Shown: one piece after another, positions 19,204 to 29,187 of the stretch
Numbering within the stretch: the first letter of the stretch is position 1
How the letters are laid out: every line of letters starts with the position of its first letter
Assembly (NCBI RefSeq): GCF_947495995.1
Contig: NZ_CANMAX010000004.1
Location: 248,001 to 312,000, forward strand
Direction of reading: 5' to 3'
DNA: 64,000 nucleotides
From: an uncultured Tenacibaculum sp.
GTDB lineage: Bacteria > Bacteroidota > Bacteroidia > Flavobacteriales > Flavobacteriaceae
Position numbers and translations under genes: made by a program
The notes under the pieces: model-generated
Told to the model about the DNA's origin: nothing
What the model saw: only the letters and a program-made list of their open reading frames with translations
Databases searched by the model: none

Positions 19204-20562
19204 ATGAAAATACATTTTATAGCTATAGGGGGAAGTGCGATGCATAATTTAGCACTAGCATTACATCAAAAAGGATATCAAATTACTGGAAGTGATGATA
19301 CAATTCATGATCCATCGAAATCGAGATTAGAGGCTAAAGGACTTTTACCTGAAATTTTTGGGTGGTTTCCTGAAAAGATAACGAAAGATTTGGATGCTGT
19401 AATTTTAGGAATGCATGCTAAAATAGATAACCCTGAGTTACTAAAAGCTCAAGAATTAGGAGTTAAAATTTATTCTTATCCAGAGTTTTTGTATGAACAA
19501 TCAAAGCATAAAACTCGTGTGGTAATTGGAGGTTCACATGGTAAAACAACGATAACATCAATGATTTTACATGTGTTAAATTATCACGATAGGGAAGTAG
19601 ATTATATGGTAGGAGCCCAGTTAGAAGGTTTTGAAACAATGGTTCATTTAACTGAAGAAAATGATTTTATCGTTTTAGAAGGAGATGAATACTTAAGTTC
19701 ACCGATTGATAGACGACCTAAATTTCATTTATATAAACCAAATATAGCTTTGTTAAGCGGAATAGCTTGGGATCATATTAATGTATTTCCAACTTTTGAA
19801 AATTATGTTGAGCAGTTTCAGATTTTTGCAGATTCATTAACAAATGGTGGAATTATGGTATATAATGAAGCTGATGAAAATGTTAACAATGTTGTAGAAA
19901 AAGCTACAAGTTCAATAAAGAAATATCCTTACGATACTCCTGAACATTTTGTCGATAATGGAATTACATATTTAAATACGTTTGAAGGAGATTTACCTTT
20001 AGAAGTTTTTGGAAATCATAACTTGCAAAATATTGCTGGAGCAAAATGGATTTGCCAACATATGGGGATAGATGAAGAAGATTTTTATGAAGCTATTATG
20101 TCTTTTAAAGGTGCTAGTAAGCGATTAGAAAAAATTGCTCAAGGAGATACAACTACAATATTTAAAGATTTTGCGCATTCACCATCAAAAGTAAAAGCGA
20201 CAACATCAGCAGTAAAGGTACAATTCAAAAATAGAAAGCTTATAGCTTGTCTTGAGTTGCATACATATAGTAGTTTAAATGCAGATTTTTTAACTGAATA
20301 TAAAAATGCTTTAGATCAAGCAGATGAAGCTGTAGTTTTTTATTCTCCGCATGCCGTAAAAATTAAACAATTAGAAGAAGTAACTGAAGAACAAATAGCA
20401 GAAGCTTTTCAAAGAGATGATTTAATTATTTATACAAATCCAGAACAATTTAAAGAATATTTATTTTCTAAAAACTTAGATAAAAGTACTGTTTTATTAA
20501 TGAGTTCAGGTAACTATGGAGGATTAGATTTCGAGGAGATTAAAACTTTGGTCAGGGCCTAA
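19204..20562 (+). CDS. mpl: UDP-N-acetylmuramate:L-alanyl-gamma-D-glutamyl-meso-diaminopimelate ligase
   Basis: The 452-residue Mur-ligase shows all three domains. The N-terminal UDP-binding motif is IGGSAMHNLALAL; the central ATP-binding loop GGSHGKTT lies at residues 109-116; the C-terminal ligase domain includes DFAHSPSKVKATTSAV. Length and the SHGKTT/AHSP motifs fit Mpl, which reattaches recovered murein tripeptide to UDP-MurNAc in peptidoglycan recycling in the cytoplasm. It is a lone gene: divergent from the adhesin operon and overlapping the convergent nucleotidyltransferase gene by 4 bp at its 3' end. Confidence 0.95.
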   Translation: MKIHFIAIGGSAMHNLALALHQKGYQITGSDDTIHDPSKSRLEAKGLLPEIFGWFPEKITKDLDAVILGMHAKIDNPELLKAQELGVKIYSYPEFLYEQSKHKTRVVIGGSHGKTTITSMILHVLNYHDREVDYMVGAQLEGFETMVHLTEENDFIVLEGDEYLSSPIDRRPKFHLYKPNIALLSGIAWDHINVFPTFENYVEQFQIFADSLTNGGIMVYNEADENVNNVVEKATSSIKKYPYDTPEHFVDNGITYLNTFEGDLPLEVFGNHNLQNIAGAKWICQHMGIDEEDFYEAIMSFKGASKRLEKIAQGDTTTIFKDFAHSPSKVKATTSAVKVQFKNRKLIACLELHTYSSLNADFLTEYKNALDQADEAVVFYSPHAVKIKQLEEVTEEQIAEAFQRDDLIIYTNPEQFKEYLFSKNLDKSTVLLMSSGNYGGLDFEEIKTLVRA

Positions 20563-21623
20563 GCTTGTCTTCCTTTTTTGATCCTTTTTAATAACCAAAT
20601 GGTATAATCTTTTTTGTAGAAAGCTTTAAGAATAATTTTTAGTCTTTTTATTATAAATAGTCTTTTATTCCATTTGTTATGGTGTTTTTTTCTTAGGTTT
20701 TGATTGTCTAATAAAAGTGAAAATTTTGTAGAGTATTTTTCAGAAATATTGTTTTTGAAAAAATTAATAGTATTGCTGTTTAATGTGATTTTTGATAGTG
20801 ATAAAAAATTGTTTAGTGGAATTTTTATTTGATCATCTAAAAGCTCAATACTTTTTTTTGAATCTACCTTTTGAGAAATTAAAAAAACATCATATGCATT
20901 TCTTAACGAAATGTCGTTGTAAAAACGACCATCATCATTTATTTGTTTGGCTATTATAGAGAGTTTAAGTTGGTCGCTATAGTGTAAAAAAGATAAATTA
21001 TCTTTTGAAAATATTTTATTTTCTATAGTTTTAAAATTAAAAGTTTTAGCAAACTTTCCAGTAGTCATTTCTCGATGAACTTCAATAGCGGCAATTTTAG
21101 TTTCTTTTTGAAGTCTTGGATAGTGTTTTTCTGCTGGGAAATGATTATCACTTTTACTAACATCTTCGTATCCAGAATTTAATATTACTTCAACTGTATT
21201 GGTGAAATTTTCATCACTAACCAAAAAATCAATATCGCCAACCATGCGTTCGGCAATATCTTCATATAACCCTTCGAGTAAATTCCCAGTTCCTTTTAAA
21301 AATATAGGAATAATATTGTGAGCAAGTAAAAGTTCGTTGATTTCCTTAGCTTGTTCAATAATTTGTGTGTTACGTTCTCTATTTAATTCAGTTATATGTT
21401 CCATGTAACCAACTAAATCTTCAGGCAAATAATGCAAGAAATCTGTTCTTTTTAAATTGCAGTATAAAGCAGGAAAAACATAATGTTCAGTACTTAATTT
21501 AACAACATTATCCCAGTCAACTGTACCTTCTTTTAAAAGATCTTCTACAATTTTTTTATTATGATCTTCATGATTAATAGTTAAACATTTTCCAACGAAA
21601 AATAATGTCTCTTTATAGGTCAT
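20559..21623 (-). CDS. Uncharacterised nucleotidyltransferase (NTP_transf_5-like)
   Basis: The 354-residue protein carries LKGTGNLLEGLYEDIAERMV followed by GDIDFLV. This is the KG-x(n)-R-x-x-GDID pattern of the NTP_transf_5 family within the nucleotidyltransferase superfamily. The DxD pair is the expected metal site. The helical N-terminal third and C-terminal half have no motif I recognise. It overlaps the end of the PqqD-HprK-like gene by 11 bp, so the two are translationally coupled. Proteins of this family are known beside HprK-related kinases and PqqD-like proteins in other phyla (the HPr-rel-A type loci) and near some RiPP clusters, but the substrate is unknown. Confidence 0.8.
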   Translation of the reverse strand: MTYKETLFFVGKCLTINHEDHNKKIVEDLLKEGTVDWDNVVKLSTEHYVFPALYCNLKRTDFLHYLPEDLVGYMEHITELNRERNTQIIEQAKEINELLLAHNIIPIFLKGTGNLLEGLYEDIAERMVGDIDFLVSDENFTNTVEVILNSGYEDVSKSDNHFPAEKHYPRLQKETKIAAIEVHREMTTGKFAKTFNFKTIENKIFSKDNLSFLHYSDQLKLSIIAKQINDDGRFYNDISLRNAYDVFLISQKVDSKKSIELLDDQIKIPLNNFLSLSKITLNSNTINFFKNNISEKYSTKFSLLLDNQNLRKKHHNKWNKRLFIIKRLKIILKAFYKKDYTIWLLKRIKKGRQA

Positions 21624-22743
21624 TGTTAATAATGTTTTTAACGGTTTGAATCATTTTTTGATTGTCAGAATAAGTTAATTGATAGCAGTTTGTAGAAGAA
21701 AACCATTTTAAGAATGTGGCTACATTTTCAGGGATATCAGATATCCAAGAGTCTGGAATTAACTGTTGAAAGGCTTCAATATTAGATATTGGAGAAAAAT
21801 CAATGTCACTATCTTTTTTGTACTTAATAAATACTAAATTTTTACAAGGTAGATTTTTACTAAAATCTATTGTTTTTGGTGGTAAAAAGCGAACTATTTT
21901 ATTCAGTCTTTTGAAATGAAACTCAGCAGAGTTTTTTAATTCTGGATACATTGGAAGTAATGTCTCAAGACTATTTTTCTTTATTGAAATAGCAGAAGGA
22001 AATGTGTAGACATGTTGATTTTCGATATCCATAGGAACAAAATCGTCAGCTAAACAACTTAATCCATTTGCTTGTAGAATTGACAAAGAAGTGCTTTTTC
22101 CGTTTCCAGAATCTCCTAAAAGTAAAATGGAATTTTCATTATTTCCTAAGCCAGAGGCATGAAAAATACCCATCCATTCTTCTTCTGGTTTATTGTGAAT
22201 CAACTGTACTACGTACATCGAAAATTTACCTTGAAAATAATGGATTTCTTTTCTTGGCCAAGATCCAATGAAATCATTGTCAATTAGTAAAAAAGTGTAA
22301 CCTTCTTCTGTGAAAACTTGAAAATGATGATCGCTATTTTTAGGTTCTTGGATTTCTAAATGTGAAAATTTGGGGTGGACTAAATATTCTTCAAATTCAG
22401 TTTGAAAATCTACTTTAAAGTTTAATCCGTTTATTTTATAAAACTTTGTTTTTCCGAATTTAGGAAGGGTATAAGAATTGTTTTTTGTTTCTATATTCTC
22501 TTTTTTTACACTATTTGGTATATAAAGATTTTCGTGGATATCTTTTATAAAAAGCTCAGCTTCTTCTATTGAGGTGTTAAATTCATCTTTTAAGTTATTA
22601 CTGATTTCTTTAAGTGATACACCATCATTTATTTGAGTGATCATATCAGCAGTTTTATTTTCTAAAACGACATACTGATTAGAGCTTGAAAACCAAATTA
22701 TCGACTTGTCTTCAATTTGCTGTTGTATTAGTGTAATTCCCAT
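21613..22743 (-). CDS. PqqD-like domain fused to HprK-like P-loop kinase domain
   Basis: The 376-residue protein has an N-terminal winged-helix PqqD-like domain (about 1-85, with AEL/DMITQINDGVSLKEI-type spacing) and a C-terminal HPr-kinase-like P-loop domain. The Walker A motif GDSGNGKS is at residues 210-217, followed by the acidic LADDFVPM segment near 232-240. This matches HprK-related kinases rather than true HPr kinase, because the HprK regulatory domain and signature are absent. In other bacteria the PqqD and HprK-related parts are often separate genes. Coupling to the nucleotidyltransferase suggests a peptide or small-molecule modification module. No precursor peptide is obvious in the 75-bp upstream gap. 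Confidence 0.78.
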   Translation of the reverse strand: MGITLIQQQIEDKSIIWFSSSNQYVVLENKTADMITQINDGVSLKEISNNLKDEFNTSIEEAELFIKDIHENLYIPNSVKKENIETKNNSYTLPKFGKTKFYKINGLNFKVDFQTEFEEYLVHPKFSHLEIQEPKNSDHHFQVFTEEGYTFLLIDNDFIGSWPRKEIHYFQGKFSMYVVQLIHNKPEEEWMGIFHASGLGNNENSILLLGDSGNGKSTSLSILQANGLSCLADDFVPMDIENQHVYTFPSAISIKKNSLETLLPMYPELKNSAEFHFKRLNKIVRFLPPKTIDFSKNLPCKNLVFIKYKKDSDIDFSPISNIEAFQQLIPDSWISDIPENVATFLKWFSSTNCYQLTYSDNQKMIQTVKNIINNDL

Positions 22744-22757
22744 TGCGGTAAAAATAT

Positions 22758-22786
22758 AAAACCTTAAGGAATTATCTTAAGGTTTT
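22758..22786 (-). terminator. Rho-independent terminator of the lipoprotein gene
   Basis: An 11-bp perfect stem (22758-22768 with 22776-22786, loop of 7) is followed on the minus strand by a T-rich run (complement of 22751-22757). It lies 32 bp past the stop of the minus-strand gene at 22819 and just ahead of the PqqD-HprK-like gene, so the two transcripts are probably separate. Confidence 0.8.
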
Positions 22787-22818
22787 GTATGGTTTAGATT
22801 TAAATATATAAACTTAGT

Positions 22819-23748
22819 TTATTGTAAGTCTAACTTATTTCTCCAAATTGAATCTTTAGTACTGTTTTTATTCCAATAATCAACTTTAATAGTTTTCATT
22901 AGTAAAGCTTTAGTGGTTAGCGTTTTTTTATTCTTTCCGTAACCGCTATTATGTGATTCTTCCCAGCTTAATATTTTGTATGGAAATGAAGATTCAAAGT
23001 TAATTTGTAGACTTCTATTGATTTTTTGATATGTAATTTTATATACTGTAGTAGATTCTGTTTTTTCTAATGTAGCTTCTCCTGTATAACTTTTGAAAGG
23101 TTTATGTTTTAAATTTAAGAAGAATAACGAAGGGATTATTTCTAGTTTTCCTGTTGGAAGTAATTCTGGGTTCAAACGTATTAACGACCATAAATCGTCT
23201 TCTAAAATTGTTTTTTCTATCTTTTTATTCTGAAATGAAGCTCCTTCGAAATATGAATTAAAATTGAAACTAAAGTGATCTTTATTGTTTTTCATGTCTA
23301 CATAAGTCATACCGCACCATTCTTGCATTGATGAGGCTATTTTCAAAGATGTATTCTCTTTTTCAAATGGAAAAAAAGTGCTATTCATCATTGAGTATGG
23401 ATAAAATCCTGTATTGAATTTCTTATTCATGTTTAGTTTTAAAACAGGAATATTATTTTGATTAGGATAATCTGCTTTTGTATTTGAGGCTTTAGAGAAA
23501 GGTTCAGTAACAAAAATTAAAGTAGCAGTTCCATCGTGATTTTCACCATATCTTGCTTGTGAAAGTTTATAGCTAGATATTTCAGCATTGCCATCGTACC
23601 AATATTCTTTTGTTTCTTTTGAAACAATACGATTTGAATTGTTTTCATTTTTTATCAATTCTTTACGTTCTGATGCATTGGAGTGTAAGCAAGAATTCAG
23701 ACTTAAAAATGAAATAAAAAGAGTAGTTATAATGATAAGTTTTTTCAT
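22819..23748 (-). CDS. Lipoprotein of unknown function
   Basis: The 309-residue product begins with a lipoprotein signal (LSLNSC, Cys20) followed by a long mature domain with conserved-looking segments SYKLSQARYGENHDGTA and SSMQEWCGMTY. I recall related flavobacterial proteins carrying a misleading 'septum formation inhibitor Maf' name, but the sequence has none of the Maf nucleotide pyrophosphatase motifs, so I do not adopt it. The gene lies between clpC and the PqqD-HprK-like gene and is flanked by terminators on both sides, so it is a one-gene unit. Confidence 0.75.
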   Translation of the reverse strand: MKKLIIITTLFISFLSLNSCLHSNASERKELIKNENNSNRIVSKETKEYWYDGNAEISSYKLSQARYGENHDGTATLIFVTEPFSKASNTKADYPNQNNIPVLKLNMNKKFNTGFYPYSMMNSTFFPFEKENTSLKIASSMQEWCGMTYVDMKNNKDHFSFNFNSYFEGASFQNKKIEKTILEDDLWSLIRLNPELLPTGKLEIIPSLFFLNLKHKPFKSYTGEATLEKTESTTVYKITYQKINRSLQINFESSFPYKILSWEESHNSGYGKNKKTLTTKALLMKTIKVDYWNKNSTKDSIWRNKLDLQ

Positions 23749-23765
23749 AAGTGTAAAGAAATAAA

Positions 23766-23792
23766 AAGACCCAAGTGTTTAGCTTGGGTCTT
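23766..23792 (-). terminator. Rho-independent terminator of clpC
   Basis: A 10-bp stem (AAGACCCAAG at 23766-23775 with CTTGGGTCTT at 23783-23792) is followed on the minus strand by TTTTTAT. It sits 5 bp after the clpC stop. Confidence 0.88.
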
Positions 23793-23796
23793 GAAT

Positions 23797-26355
23797 TTAT
23801 TCATCGTCTATTTCAGTTCGAGTTTCTTCAGGTTTTTCACCTTTTTCTATCTTAATGGTTAATCTATTAGTTTCATCACTTAGATCCATAAAAATAGAAT
23901 CACCTTCATCTAATTTAGAGTTTACAATCTCTTCGGCTAAAGCATCTTCAATATACTTTTGAATAGCTCTCTTTAAAGGCCTAGCTCCGTATTGCTTGTC
24001 AAAACCTTTGTTTGCGATATAGTCTTTAGCTTTTTCAGAAAGATTTAAATGATAACCTAATTCAGAGATTCTAGATAATAACTTCTTTAATTCGATATCA
24101 ATGATTTTGTGAATATCTTCACGCTCAAGTGAGTTAAAGACAATCACGTCATCAATACGGTTTAAGAATTCAGGGGCAAAAGACTTTTTAAGTGCACCTT
24201 CAATAATACTTTTAGCATGCTCATCTTCCTGATCTTTTTTAGATTGAGTTCCAAAACCAACACCTCCACCAAAATCTTTTAATTTTCTAACACCAATGTT
24301 AGAAGTCATAATAATGATTGTATTTCTAAAATCGATTTTTCTACCTAAACTATCAGTAATATGTCCGTCGTCTAGAATTTGTAAAAGCATATTAAAAACA
24401 TCTGGATGCGCTTTTTCAATTTCGTCTAAAAGAACTACTGAGTAAGGCTTACGTCTTACTTTTTCAGTAAGTTGTCCACCTTCTTCGTATCCTACGTATC
24501 CTGGAGGTGCTCCAATTAATCTAGAAATAGCAAACTTTTCCATGTATTCACTCATGTCAATTCTGATTAAAGATTCATCAGAATCGAAAAGTTCTTTAGC
24601 TAAAACTTTTGCTAATTGAGTTTTACCAACCCCTGTAGAACCTAGGAATATAAAAGATCCAATAGGTTTGTTAGGGTCTTTTAAACCAACTCTATTTCTT
24701 TGAATTGCTTTTACAACTTTAGTAACAGCTACATCTTGTCCGATTACCTTTCCTTGAATTAAAGATGGTAACTCAGCTAAACGGTTGCTTTCAGCCTCTG
24801 CAACTCTATTCACAGGAATTCCTGTCATCATAGAAACAACTTCAGCAACATTATCTTCACTTACAGTTTCTCTATGTAATTTAGAATCTTCTTCCCATTG
24901 TTGTTGAGCAGAATCTAAAGCAGCTTCAATATTCTTTTCATCGTCTCTTAATTTTGCAGCTTCCTCATATTTTTGTCCGCTTACAGCCTTAGTTTTACGT
25001 TGTCTAATTTCTTCAAGTTTTGCCTCTAATTCTAAGATTTGTTGAGGTACAACGATGTTAGTGATATGAATACGAGATCCAGCTTCATCTAAAGCATCAA
25101 TAGCTTTGTCTGGTAAGAAACGATCTGTCATGTATCTGTTTGTTAACTTTACACAAGCTTCAATAGCTTCATCAGTAAATTCAACATTATGGTGTACTTC
25201 GTATTTACCTTTAATATTATGAAGGATTTGAATAGTTTCTTCAACCGTAGTTGGATCTACCATTACTTTTTGAAAACGACGTTCTAAAGCTCCATCTTTT
25301 TCAATGTTAGTTCTGTATTCATCTAAAGTGGTAGCACCAATACATTGAATTTCACCTCGAGCTAAAGCAGGCTTCAACATGTTAGATGCATCTAAAGAAC
25401 CAGTAGCTCCACCAGCACCAACAATAGTATGAATTTCATCAATGAAAAGAATAATATCATCATTCTTCTCAAGCTCATTCATTAAAGCTTTCATACGCTC
25501 TTCAAATTGTCCTCTGTATTTTGTTCCAGCAACAAGGCTAGCTAAATCAAGAGAAACAATTCTTTTGTCAAATAAAATTCGAGATACCTTTCTGTTTACA
25601 ATTCGTAAAGCTAAACCTTCAGCAATAGCAGATTTACCCACACCAGGCTCACCAATTAACATTGGATTGTTTTTCTTACGTCTACTTAAAATTTGAGAAA
25701 CACGCTCGATTTCTTTTAATCTACCTACTACAGGATCTAGTTTTCCGTTTTCAGCTAATGCGGTTAAGTCTCTTCCGAAGTTGTCTAAAACTGGTGTTTT
25801 AGATTTTTTATTCGCCTTTCCTCTTGGAGTTTGTTGTTGACCATATGGTTCAGATTTATCATCTGCAAACTCATCTCCTGGAGTTTCAGCAATAGGATTG
25901 ATTGGTAAATCGCTTCCTTCTATATTCAGTTCTTTATATAATGCTTTAGCTTGATCGTAATCAACATCGTACTTTTGAAGTAATTTAGTAGTAGGATCAT
26001 TTTCATTACGTAAAATACATAATAATAAATGAGCTGTGTCTATCGAATTACTTTGGTATAACTTAGCTTCTAAAAAAGTAGTTTTAATTGCTTTTTCAGC
26101 TTGTCTTGTTAAATGTAAATTGTTTTTCTGATTTAATTCTCTTGCAGAAACTGGATTTAATCTTTCCAATTTATTGCGTACCAAATCTAAATCAATATCA
26201 AAAGTTGATAATATATCTATAGCTTTCCCATCTCCTTTTCTAATAAGACCAAGTAAAAGATGTTCCGTCCCAATGAAATCATGCCCTAATCGTAAAGCTT
26301 CTTCTTTACTAAAAGTGATAACATCTCTAACTCCTGGTGAAAAATTTTCGTCCAT
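23797..26355 (-). CDS. clpC: ATP-dependent Clp protease ATP-binding subunit ClpC
   Basis: The 852-residue Hsp100/AAA+ unfoldase has double Clp_N repeats (about 1-145), a first AAA module with Walker A GEPGVGKS near residue 234, a UVR-type middle coiled coil (about 420-470, KYEEAAKLRDDEKN), a second AAA module with Walker A GSTGVGKT near residue 571, and a C-terminal D2-small domain. The UVR motif and short M-domain distinguish it from ClpB. It works with ClpP in the cytoplasm to degrade misfolded or adaptor-delivered proteins. An acidic C-terminal tail (KPEETRTEIDDE) is present. Divergent from gyrA across 299 bp. Confidence 0.95.
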   Translation of the reverse strand: MDENFSPGVRDVITFSKEEALRLGHDFIGTEHLLLGLIRKGDGKAIDILSTFDIDLDLVRNKLERLNPVSARELNQKNNLHLTRQAEKAIKTTFLEAKLYQSNSIDTAHLLLCILRNENDPTTKLLQKYDVDYDQAKALYKELNIEGSDLPINPIAETPGDEFADDKSEPYGQQQTPRGKANKKSKTPVLDNFGRDLTALAENGKLDPVVGRLKEIERVSQILSRRKKNNPMLIGEPGVGKSAIAEGLALRIVNRKVSRILFDKRIVSLDLASLVAGTKYRGQFEERMKALMNELEKNDDIILFIDEIHTIVGAGGATGSLDASNMLKPALARGEIQCIGATTLDEYRTNIEKDGALERRFQKVMVDPTTVEETIQILHNIKGKYEVHHNVEFTDEAIEACVKLTNRYMTDRFLPDKAIDALDEAGSRIHITNIVVPQQILELEAKLEEIRQRKTKAVSGQKYEEAAKLRDDEKNIEAALDSAQQQWEEDSKLHRETVSEDNVAEVVSMMTGIPVNRVAEAESNRLAELPSLIQGKVIGQDVAVTKVVKAIQRNRVGLKDPNKPIGSFIFLGSTGVGKTQLAKVLAKELFDSDESLIRIDMSEYMEKFAISRLIGAPPGYVGYEEGGQLTEKVRRKPYSVVLLDEIEKAHPDVFNMLLQILDDGHITDSLGRKIDFRNTIIIMTSNIGVRKLKDFGGGVGFGTQSKKDQEDEHAKSIIEGALKKSFAPEFLNRIDDVIVFNSLEREDIHKIIDIELKKLLSRISELGYHLNLSEKAKDYIANKGFDKQYGARPLKRAIQKYIEDALAEEIVNSKLDEGDSIFMDLSDETNRLTIKIEKGEKPEETRTEIDDE

Positions 26356-26581
26356 AAATTAATTTCTTTTGTTGTAAAGTTAGTAAGAATTTTTGTAGAA
26401 AAATTACAAAAACAATGCCAGTAAATAAAATTGACAAAAAGGCAGAGTATCTATAAAGAATATATCTTGAAAAAATTCTTTTTAATTGTTAATAAATATA
26501 ATGAAAATAAAATAAGAAAACTTGGCAAATTTTCACTAAAATAATATCTTGCGTTGCTTATCGGAGGCGATTAAGTATAGC

Positions 26582-26617
26582 AAAAAGTGAATTTTATAGA
26601 AGTAAAATTCACTTTTT
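26582..26617 (+). terminator. Perfect 15-bp terminator-like hairpin in the gyrA leader
   Basis: Positions 26582-26596 (AAAAAGTGAATTTTA) pair perfectly with 26603-26617, loop TAGAAG, and the 3' arm runs into six Ts (26613-26618). It lies 37 bp upstream of the gyrA ATG in a divergent intergenic region with no upstream gene whose transcript it could end. The rest of the 299-bp gap (26356-26654) is AT-rich. I see no perfect TAnnTTTG promoter box between the hairpin and gyrA. It may end a small RNA or attenuate gyrA. Confidence 0.65.
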
Positions 26618-26654
26618 TATAAAACAAATACTAATTTTTTAAAAGAAGATTAAT

Positions 26655-29156
26655 ATGGCAGATGGTGAAAAGTTGATTCCAATTAACATTGAAGAGCAAA
26701 TGAAATCGGCTTACATTGATTATTCAATGTCAGTAATAGTTTCAAGAGCTTTACCTGATGTAAGAGATGGTTTAAAGCCAGTACACAGAAGAGTGTTATA
26801 TGGAATGCATGAATTGGGTATTAGATCTACCGGAGCATATAAAAAGTCGGCAAGAGTTGTTGGAGAAGTATTAGGTAAATATCACCCACATGGTGATACT
26901 TCTGTATATGATTCGATGGTACGTATGGCTCAAAATTGGAGTATGCGTTATATGATGGTTGATGGACAAGGAAACTTTGGTTCTGTAGATGGTGATAGCC
27001 CAGCAGCAATGCGTTATACTGAGGTTAGAATGCAGAAGATTTCAGAGGAAATGCTTTCTGATATCGAAAAAGAAACAGTAGATCATAAGCTGAACTTTGA
27101 TGATACTTTACAGGAACCAACAGTATTACCAACAAGAATACCAAACTTATTAGTCAATGGGGCTTCAGGAATTGCCGTGGGGATGGCAACAAATATGGCT
27201 CCGCATAATTTAACTGAAGTAATTAACGGAACTGTTGCTTATATCGATAATAGAGATATCGAAATCGATGAGTTAATGCAACACATTAAAGCACCTGATT
27301 TTCCAACTGGAGGTATAATCTATGGATATGATGGTGTAAGAGATGCTTTTCATACAGGTAGAGGACGTATTGTTATGCGTGCAAAAGCTACTATTGAAGA
27401 AGTTAAAGGTAGAGAATGTGTCATCGTAACAGAAATTCCTTATCAGGTGAATAAGGCAGAGATGATTAAGAAAACTGCCGATTTAGTAAATGATAAAAAA
27501 CTAGAAGGAATTGCGAGTATTAGAGACGAATCTGATCGTAAAGGTATGCGAATCGTTTACGTATTAAAAAGAGATGCGATTCCTAATATTGTATTAAATA
27601 AATTATTTAAATACACACAATTACAAACTTCTTTTAGTGTTAATAATATTGCATTAGTAAAAGGAAGGCCAGAGCAATTAAACCTGAAACAATTAATTCA
27701 TCATTTTGTTGATCACAGACATGAAGTTGTGGTTAGAAGAACTCAATATGAATTAAAGAAAGCCGAAGCAAGAGCTCATATTTTAGAAGGTTTAATTATA
27801 GCTTCAGATAATATTGATGAAGTTATTGCTATTATTCGTGGTTCAGCTAACGCAGATGAGGCTAGAGAAAGTTTAATCAAACGTTTTGAATTATCAGAGA
27901 TCCAAGCTAAAGCTATCGTAGAGATGCGATTACGTCAGTTAACAGGTCTGGAACAAGATAAATTAAGGGCTGAGTATGACGAAATAGTTAAAACGATTGC
28001 AGATTTAAAAGATATTCTTGCTAATGAACCTAGAAGATATCAAATTATTAAGGATGAGTTAATCTTAATAAGAGATAAATATGGTGATGAAAGAAAATCT
28101 ACTATTGAGTATGCCGGAGGAGACATGAGAATAGAAGACATGATTCCTAATACTAAGGTAGTAGTTACTATTTCACATGCAGGATATGTTAAGAGAACGA
28201 ATCTAGATGAATACAAAGTTCAGAATAGAGGAGGAAGAGGGCAAAAAGGAGTTACAACAAGAAACGAAGATTTCTTAGAACACCTTTTCGTTGGTACAAA
28301 TCACCAGCACATGTTATTCTTTACTCAGAAAGGAAAAGTATTCTGGATGAGAGTATTTGAAATTCCTGAAGGAGGTAAAAATACTAAGGGAAGAGCGATT
28401 CAGAACTTAATAAATATCGAACAAGACGATAAAGTAAAAGCGTTCTTAGTTACTGATGATTTAAAAGATGAAGATTACATCAATAATCATTATGTAATTA
28501 TGGCTACTAAAAAAGGAAAAGTTAAGAAAACTCCTTTAGAGCAATATTCTAGGCCAAGAGCAAATGGAATAAATGCAATTACAATTAAAGAAAACGACGA
28601 GTTACTAGAAGCGAAATTAACTACTGGAGATAGTCAAGTAATGTTAGCATTACGATCTGGAAAAGCGATTCGTTTCGAAGAAGAGAAAACTAGACCAATG
28701 GGAAGAACTGCTTCTGGAGTAAGAGGTATAACACTTCAAAGTGAAGAAGATGAGGTGATTGGAATGGTTTCTGTAAACGATATGGAAAGTAATATTCTAG
28801 TAGTTTCTGAAAAAGGTTATGGTAAACGTTCTAAGTTAGAAGATTATCGAATTACCAATAGAGGAGGAAAAGGTGTTAAAACATTGAATATTTCTGAAAA
28901 AACAGGTAATTTGGTAGCCATCAAAAATGTAGATGATTCTAATGATTTAATGATTATCAATAAATCAGGAATTACTATTAGAATGGCTGTTGAAGATTTA
29001 AGAGTAATGGGGAGAGCTACACAAGGTGTAAAATTAATCAATATTAAGAATAATGATAGTATTGCAGCAGTAGCAAAAGTTATGCATGAAGAAGAGGAAG
29101 ATGCCAACGAAAATGAAAATGGCACGGAAATTGAAAATCAAACTAATGAAAATTAA
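26655..29156 (+). CDS. gyrA: DNA gyrase subunit A
   Basis: The 833-residue type IIA topoisomerase A subunit has the winged-helix breakage-reunion domain with catalytic Tyr121 (AMRYTEVRM) and the quinolone region [10 protein letters not shown] at residues 77-86. Thr82 and Asp86 stand where E. coli has Ser83 and Asp87. A coiled-coil gate (about 370-480) and a six-bladed C-terminal DNA-wrapping domain follow, the latter with the GyrA-box [10 protein letters not shown], which separates it from ParC. It ends in an acidic, Asn/Glu-rich tail. It introduces negative supercoils together with GyrB. ATG at 26655 was chosen because [20 protein letters not shown] is the usual family start. A TPR gene follows 31 bp downstream. 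Confidence 0.96.
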   Translation: MADGEKLIPINIEEQMKSAYIDYSMSVIVSRALPDVRDGLKPVHRRVLYGMHELGIRSTGAYKKSARVVGEVLGKYHPHGDTSVYDSMVRMAQNWSMRYMMVDGQGNFGSVDGDSPAAMRYTEVRMQKISEEMLSDIEKETVDHKLNFDDTLQEPTVLPTRIPNLLVNGASGIAVGMATNMAPHNLTEVINGTVAYIDNRDIEIDELMQHIKAPDFPTGGIIYGYDGVRDAFHTGRGRIVMRAKATIEEVKGRECVIVTEIPYQVNKAEMIKKTADLVNDKKLEGIASIRDESDRKGMRIVYVLKRDAIPNIVLNKLFKYTQLQTSFSVNNIALVKGRPEQLNLKQLIHHFVDHRHEVVVRRTQYELKKAEARAHILEGLIIASDNIDEVIAIIRGSANADEARESLIKRFELSEIQAKAIVEMRLRQLTGLEQDKLRAEYDEIVKTIADLKDILANEPRRYQIIKDELILIRDKYGDERKSTIEYAGGDMRIEDMIPNTKVVVTISHAGYVKRTNLDEYKVQNRGGRGQKGVTTRNEDFLEHLFVGTNHQHMLFFTQKGKVFWMRVFEIPEGGKNTKGRAIQNLINIEQDDKVKAFLVTDDLKDEDYINNHYVIMATKKGKVKKTPLEQYSRPRANGINAITIKENDELLEAKLTTGDSQVMLALRSGKAIRFEEEKTRPMGRTASGVRGITLQSEEDEVIGMVSVNDMESNILVVSEKGYGKRSKLEDYRITNRGGKGVKTLNISEKTGNLVAIKNVDDSNDLMIINKSGITIRMAVEDLRVMGRATQGVKLINIKNNDSIAAVAKVMHEEEEDANENENGTEIENQTNEN

Positions 29157-29187
29157 GAACTGTATAACAATAACTAAAACAATAAAA

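Noticed and set aside
22819..23748. Maf septum-formation inhibitor
   Set aside because: The name is attached to similar flavobacterial lipoproteins, as far as I recall, but none of the Maf pyrophosphatase motifs is present.
29086..29187. Upstream start for the TPR gene inside the end of gyrA
   Set aside because: It would add a Lys/Met-rich stretch before a perfect signal peptide; the ATG at 29188 is far better.
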